Source of the DNA: a virus
Strand: one strand, 5' to 3'
Length of the DNA stretch: 31,500 nt
Virus record (IMG/VR): IMGVR_UViG_3300045136_000374
Coordinates: 1 to 31,500 of that record
The first letter of the stretch is position 1; each line of letters starts with the position of its first letter. This document shows positions 28,559-31,500 of the stretch, in pieces. The notes under the pieces are model-generated. The model did not search any database and was not told the DNA's origin. It worked only from the letters and a program-made list of their open reading frames with translations. Position numbers and translations under genes: made by a program.

Positions 28559-28975
28559 ATGGAATGCCCGGAATGCGGAACCGAGATCGGGAATGCTTCG
28601 GCCTGCGGCTGCGGATGGCGCAAGATTGAGCCCAAGGGGCCGTCGCGCTCAGGGCTCGTTGATCCCGAGCTCGGCTACATCCGCTGCGAGTGGACGGCAA
28701 ACGGCGAGCGCTGCCGGTATCCTGGCTCTCTCACCACCAACACCCGTGCGGGCGGCCCCTGGTATTGCGGCCCACATTTCAGATGCAAGGACCCGATCGC
28801 TGGGCTCGACATCCTGGAGGCTTCCCGCGACTACGTGCCGGAGACCGAAGAGGAGATCATGGAAGCTCGGCGCGCGAGGGCGCTTCAGTGGTGCAAGGAA
28901 AGGGGGCTCAACACGGTTGCCGAGATGCGCGCCTACGTGCGGTCAGTTGCGCAGGGAATCGGGCGGAAAAAGTAA
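28559..28975 (+). CDS. Zinc-ribbon phage protein (138 aa)
   Basis: CTGGAGG stands eight bases upstream of ATG 28559. The N-terminus has MECPECGTEIGNASACGCGW, a CxxC...CxC zinc-ribbon; a second cluster (IRCEWTANGERCRYP ... WYCGPHFRC) may hold another metal. The C-terminal half is helical (EEEIMEARRARALQWCKERGLNTVAEMRAYVRSV). Proteins of this kind often follow replication genes in phages. A DNA- or replisome-binding role is inferred. Confidence 0.75.
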   Translation: MECPECGTEIGNASACGCGWRKIEPKGPSRSGLVDPELGYIRCEWTANGERCRYPGSLTTNTRAGGPWYCGPHFRCKDPIAGLDILEASRDYVPETEEEIMEARRARALQWCKERGLNTVAEMRAYVRSVAQGIGRKK

Positions 28976-28991
28976 ACGCCTGGAGGGGGAA

Positions 28992-29087
28992 ATGAAGGTA
29001 AGGAAGAGGTCGTCGAGTGTCAGAACCATACTGAGCGGCGACGTAGTTTTTCTGGGGCGGGACGACCTGATCCATGCCTCCCGTTGA
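28992..29087 (+). CDS. Very small protein (31 aa)
   Basis: TGGAGGGGGA directly upstream gives a good ribosome site for ATG 28992. The 31 residues (opening MKVRKRSSSVRTILSG) have no recognised family. The gene's stop lies inside a hairpin. The evidence is the ribosome site and its fit in the gap between two real genes. Confidence 0.4.
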   Translation: MKVRKRSSSVRTILSGDVVFLGRDDLIHASR

Positions 29088-29092
29088 TCAGG
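29066..29092 (+). repeat. Intergenic hairpin before RusA gene
   Basis: CCTGATC (29066-29072) pairs perfectly with GATCAGG (29086-29092) around a 13-base loop. There is no T-run, so it is not a classical terminator; it might affect RNA stability or translation of the next gene. Confidence 0.45.
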
Positions 29093-29128
29093 CCGGATTA
29101 TGTATGGGCGAAGTTCTAGGAGGAGACG

Positions 29129-29551
29129 ATGATCGCCTTCACCATCCTCGGTGAGCCCGCCTCCAAAGCGAACTCCCGCCGGCTGGTCTACGTGCGAGGG
29201 CGCAAGAAGATACGCGCGCTTTTCATCCGGTCGAAGAAGGCGCTCAAGTATGTGGAAGACGCGAAGCGCCAGATTCCTGGATGGGCAAAAAGGAACTGGC
29301 AATTTCCTGTCAAGGTGACGATCAGAATCTTCTACGCGACCGAGCGGCCGGACCTGGATGAGTCCTTGATTCTGGACGTGCTGCAATCCCGCTACAAGGG
29401 AAGCGGGAAGAATCGCGTGCTCGTCGAGCGAGGCGTCTACGCGAACGACAGGCTCGTTCGCGAGAAGCACATCTACCACGCCATAGACCGAGAGCGGCCT
29501 AGGGCAGAGATTGCTGTCGAGCCGCTCTTTCCAGCAGCCACTCCGCAATAA
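29129..29551 (+). CDS. RusA-family Holliday junction resolvase (140 aa)
   Basis: This is a RusA fold. FTILGEPASKANSRRLVY is the opening beta-loop, RPDLDESLILDVLQ (Asp75, Asp77) matches the metal-binding acid pair, and GVYANDRLVREKH (Asp107) matches the third acid. The end (AIDRERPRAEIAVEPL) is also typical. RusA enzymes cut four-way junctions during phage recombination or before packaging. GGAGGAGACG precedes ATG 29129. Its last 53 bases overlap a convergent small gene. Confidence 0.88.
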   Translation: MIAFTILGEPASKANSRRLVYVRGRKKIRALFIRSKKALKYVEDAKRQIPGWAKRNWQFPVKVTIRIFYATERPDLDESLILDVLQSRYKGSGKNRVLVERGVYANDRLVREKHIYHAIDRERPRAEIAVEPLFPAATPQ

Positions 29552-29672
29552 TCCTTCCGGCCTCTTCTGGGGTCACCGAAAATTCCTTCATGAATTCCTC
29601 GAACACCTCCGCGGTCGAGAGGTGCCGGGTGGGGGCAAGGTCGTCGAGCCAGTCTTTTTGCTCGGGCGTCAT
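29499..29672 (-). CDS. Small acidic helical protein, convergent with RusA (57 aa)
   Basis: AGGAGG lies seven bases before ATG 29672 on the minus strand, which decides this start over longer readings to 29690 or 29744. The product (TPEQKDWLDDLAPTRHLSTAEVFEEFMKEFSVTPEEAGRIIAEWLLERAARQQ) is acidic and helical, and looks like a genuine folded protein. It is alone on this strand here, and its 3' end runs through the RusA gene end. Its promoter would lie in the palindrome region. No family is recognised. Confidence 0.6.
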   Translation of the reverse strand: MTPEQKDWLDDLAPTRHLSTAEVFEEFMKEFSVTPEEAGRIIAEWLLERAARQQSLP

Positions 29673-29721
29673 GCTATGTCCTCCTATCATCGCGACTAGA
29701 GTCCGGGTCCGGGTCCGCCCC

Positions 29722-29831
29722 CGCGTGAGTGAGCGCTCACTCACGCGCGGGTTAGCGAGCGCTTACTCCGAAGCGAAGTGAGCTCACATGGAGACATGCA
29801 AGTTCCGTGCCTGGAAGGTAAGTGAGCTTAC
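29722..29831. promoter_or_regulatory. Palindrome cluster in a 311-base non-coding control region
   Basis: A perfect 26-bp palindrome spans 29722-29747 (half-site CGCGTGAGTGAGC). Imperfect copies follow: AGCGAGC/GCTTACT centred at 29760, GTGAGCTCAC at 29779-29788, and GTAAG-TGAG-CTTAC at 29818-29831. All share the core AGTGAGC or GCTYAC. They look like binding sites of one dimeric regulator. The region 29673-29983 holds no gene that I can support. Confidence 0.7.
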
Positions 29832-29855
29832 TCAGGGCCTTAGCGGCGGCCGAGC

Positions 29856-29930
29856 TGACGCGGTACGTCAGGATGTGACGCTCTACGTCAGAATGTGACG
29901 CTCAGCGTCAGCACGTGTGGGCGTAAGTCA
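29856..29930. promoter_or_regulatory. Three TGACG-N5-CGTCA dyads with exact 20-bp spacing
   Basis: Perfect inverted repeats TGACG-N5-CGTCA occur at 29856-29870, 29876-29890 and 29896-29910; a decayed fourth (ending AAGTCA) lies at 29916-29930. The 20-bp period is two helix turns, placing all sites on one face of the DNA. Such iterated sites are used by replication initiators (iterons) or by activators and repressors binding cooperatively. Confidence 0.75.
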
Positions 29931-29942
29931 TTGATCCGCCGT

Positions 29943-29958
29943 TGGCACGGATCGTGCT
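29943..29958 (+). promoter_or_regulatory. Sigma-54-like promoter before the AAA+ operon
   Basis: TGGCACGGATCGTGCT matches the sigma-54 consensus TGGCAYRNNNNTTGCW with one mismatch; GG (29944-29945) and GC (29956-29957) are exactly ten bases apart. The transcript would begin near 29969, just ahead of AAGGAGG and ATG 29984. The iterated dyads upstream are in the place of an activator site. A lone motif can be chance. Confidence 0.45.
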
Positions 29959-29983
29959 ACGCTGGTGCCGAAAGGAGGACATC

Positions 29984-31015
29984 ATGGACCCCATCCGCTT
30001 TCTGCGCGCGCTTCACGCGGCGCCTTCGCAAGAGATCAGCCCCTGTTTGGTGGGGCCTACCGGGGCCGGGAAAACGGCCCGTGTCTCGGCTTACGCCGAG
30101 CAGGCCGGGCTACCGGTGCGGCGTATCCTACTGGGCTCGATGCTACCCGAGGACGTGCTCGGGCTGCCCCGCGTTGAGCGGGGGCGAACCGTCTGGTCGC
30201 TGCCAGATTGGGCCGCGGAGGCGCGCGAGCGGCCCGTGCTGCTGTTCCTCGACGAGCTCGATAAGGCTCGTCCGGAGTGTCACGCCGCGGCACTCACTTT
30301 GCTCGCCGAGCACCGAGTGCGCGACGTGGTGCTGCACCAGCAGACGCGCATCGTCTGCGCCATGCAGCCCGTCGAGCCCCGCGAGTGGACGGCAGACGAG
30401 ACCGGCCGCGCCCTCGCCGCGCGGCTGTGCTTCCTCCCGGTCGGCTACGACTGGGCATGGACCGGCCAGGCGACCGGTCTCGACCTCGCCGGGATGCCGC
30501 GTCCGGAGATCGCGCTTCCCGTCCTCGAACCTTGCCCGCGAACCGTCACGTGGTGGGTGTCGCTTTGCCGGGCGCATCCCGATGATCGCGAGCTCCATGA
30601 GACCGCCGCACGCGGTCTGTGGCCGGCCGACTACGCGGAGGACCTTATCCGCCGGCTGCGCGAAGGTCCGGCGCTCAAGCGCGATGCCGTGCTGCGGCTT
30701 CTCGCGCGGGAGCCGGAGCGGGTGCGCGAGCTCACCGTGCCCGAGCTCGTCGAGCTCGCCCCTGACATCATGCACCACTGCCCGCCGGCGACCTGGCGGG
30801 AGATGCTGGTGCGCGTCTGGACCGTGGGCTCTGAGGACGAGGCCTCGGCCCTCCTGCGCCGTGCATACGACGAGCTCGCGTCTCGCGTGGACGCGGCGGG
30901 CGGCGAGCTCGACATCGCGGCCGGGGCATCTGAGGACGAGGTCGCGCAGGCGATCAGTGATGCGTGCCGCGCGATCGCCGAGGAGTGGCAGGCGCGCGCG
31001 AAGGGGCGGTCATGA
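29984..31015 (+). CDS. MoxR-like AAA+ ATPase (343 aa)
   Basis: ATG 29984 follows AAAGGAGG. Walker A is GPTGAGKT (residues 24-31), then LLGSMLPEDVLGLP. Walker B is LLFLDE (86-91), and RALAARLCFLPVGYDW holds a candidate arginine finger (Arg147), the MoxR-type order. Sensor 1 reads VCAMQP, with Gln in place of the usual Asn. The C-terminal ~170 residues are helical with no family seen. MoxR ATPases act as chaperones that insert cofactors or remodel proteins, usually with a VWA partner; none is visible up to the window end. Codon use lacks the AGG/AGA arginine typical upstream. Confidence 0.8.
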   Translation: MDPIRFLRALHAAPSQEISPCLVGPTGAGKTARVSAYAEQAGLPVRRILLGSMLPEDVLGLPRVERGRTVWSLPDWAAEARERPVLLFLDELDKARPECHAAALTLLAEHRVRDVVLHQQTRIVCAMQPVEPREWTADETGRALAARLCFLPVGYDWAWTGQATGLDLAGMPRPEIALPVLEPCPRTVTWWVSLCRAHPDDRELHETAARGLWPADYAEDLIRRLREGPALKRDAVLRLLAREPERVRELTVPELVELAPDIMHHCPPATWREMLVRVWTVGSEDEASALLRRAYDELASRVDAAGGELDIAAGASEDEVAQAISDACRAIAEEWQARAKGRS

Positions 31016-31215
31016 TCGTCTCGCGCGGCGCCGTGCACTCGGGTGCATACATCTGGGGGCGGCGCGTCTGGCTGAAGTATGAAGCTATCGTGCTAGACGT
31101 GTGCGGGCCGGTGCGCGCGTGGCTCGTCTGGCGCAATGGGGCTGAGCAGGAAGGTGAGCTTATTTATCTCGGCATCATGCCGCGCAGCGTCTCAGAGCGC
31201 GTGGTGCAGTCATGA
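31012..31215 (+). CDS. Small protein coupled to the AAA+ gene (67 aa)
   Basis: The gene starts in an ATGA overlap with the AAA+ stop and ends in an ATGA overlap with the next gene. The product (YIWGRRVWLKYEAIVLDVCGPVRAWLVWRNGAEQEGELIYLGIM) looks like a small beta barrel. It has no recognised family. The tight coupling suggests it works with the ATPase or in the same early programme. Confidence 0.6.
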   Translation: MIVSRGAVHSGAYIWGRRVWLKYEAIVLDVCGPVRAWLVWRNGAEQEGELIYLGIMPRSVSERVVQS

Positions 31216-31418
31216 TCGTGCGTCGTGTAGAGCGGCATCTCGCCAACCATCGCGGGGAGTGCGTGCGGATCGGCGCCTTCGGCATCTGGAGCGATTCCGA
31301 CTACCGCGCGCGCGTCTGGCGTCTGTTCCGCGGCGACACCAGACCGGTGCCTGATGTGTCGTCGCGTCTGCCCGAGATCAAGGCGCGCTCGGTGGTATCG
31401 CAGAGCCGCAGGCCGTGA
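31212..31418 (+). CDS. Small basic protein (68 aa)
   Basis: This gene is coupled to the previous one by ATGA and shares its first four residues (MIVR/MIVS). The product (VERHLANHRGECVRIGAFGIWSDSDYRARVWRLFRG) is basic. No family is recognised. It is the third gene of the operon beginning at the sigma-54-like promoter. Confidence 0.55.
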   Translation: MIVRRVERHLANHRGECVRIGAFGIWSDSDYRARVWRLFRGDTRPVPDVSSRLPEIKARSVVSQSRRP

Positions 31419-31435
31419 GACAGGAGTCCGACTGC

Positions 31436-31500
31436 ATGCTGACAGCAACTGATCTTATCGCCGGACTGCGCAGAGCAGGCGTCCGGGTCATCGAGGACCC
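31436..31500 (+). CDS. Partial gene at window end, unknown (possibly amidase-type)
   Basis: AGGAG stands about ten bases before ATG 31436 and the frame stays open to the end, giving 21 residues (opening MLTATDLIAGLRRAGVRVIE). The opening is weakly reminiscent of the N-terminus of some phage N-acetylmuramoyl-L-alanine amidases, but this is far too short to assign. Confidence 0.4.
   Translation, partial: MLTATDLIAGLRRAGVRVIED

Noticed and set aside
21062-29087. Possible relation between the small genes at 21062 and 28992, both starting MKVRK with a later ILSG
   Set aside because: The shared residues are few and the rest does not align; probably chance.
29861-29940. CRISPR-like reading of the 20-bp periodic repeats
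   Set aside because: The units are contiguous with no spacers and each dyad is only 15 bp; they are operator or iteron sites, not an array.
29895-31082. Plus-strand open frame of 395 codons overlapping the AAA+ gene
   Set aside because: The other frame has Walker A, Walker B and a ribosome site; this one is Ser/Arg/Pro-rich shadow.

Overview
This window reads as a high-GC tailed-phage genome segment of podovirus layout: short tail, T7-like or Bordetella BPP-1-like virion gene order, with a Rz/Rz1-type spanin pair that points to a Gram-negative host. No integrase, reverse transcriptase, tRNA, rRNA, CRISPR array or insertion sequence is visible. The host is not identifiable from the sequence alone.

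Layout. Positions 1-19963 (+ strand) are the packaging and virion block: terminase large subunit (5' end outside the window), portal, a small Bbp19-like protein, scaffold, major capsid protein, several small head proteins, tail tubular proteins A and B, a GNAT-like protein, three ejection (internal virion) proteins, a tailspike with a pectate-lyase beta-helix, a run of one-pass membrane proteins (holin candidates), and two more virion-like proteins, one with a 21-residue repeat. Positions 20022-22135 (+) hold a secreted small protein, a spanin pair with the outer-membrane subunit encoded entirely inside the inner one, small genes, a Fis-type helix-turn-helix gene that seems frameshifted, and a lysozyme-like protein.

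Positions 22124-27558 (- strand) are a tightly coupled early operon. In transcription order it holds two tiny peptides, a RecT-like annealing protein, a YqaJ exonuclease, SSB, a short protein, a Mom-like GNAT protein of foreign composition, a Cys-rich protein, a membrane protein, a VRR-NUC nuclease, a SAM methyltransferase and a conserved phage protein. Positions 27559-27729 are a divergent control region: back-to-back promoters sharing a palindromic TTGCGCAA -35, three TTGACA operator half-sites, and a terminator-like leader hairpin in front of the recombination operon. Positions 27730-29551 (+) encode a Cro-like repressor, a replication protein with a Phg_2220-type C-terminus, a zinc-binding protein and a RusA resolvase.

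From about 29673 a 311-base non-coding region carries a perfect 26-bp palindrome, related palindromes, three TGACG-N5-CGTCA dyads at exact 20-bp spacing and a sigma-54-like promoter. It leads into an operon with a MoxR-like AAA+ ATPase and unknown small genes whose codon use differs from the rest of the window. This control region and its operon, the leader/operator at 27.6 kb, and the Mom-like/methyltransferase modification cluster are the parts most worth following up.
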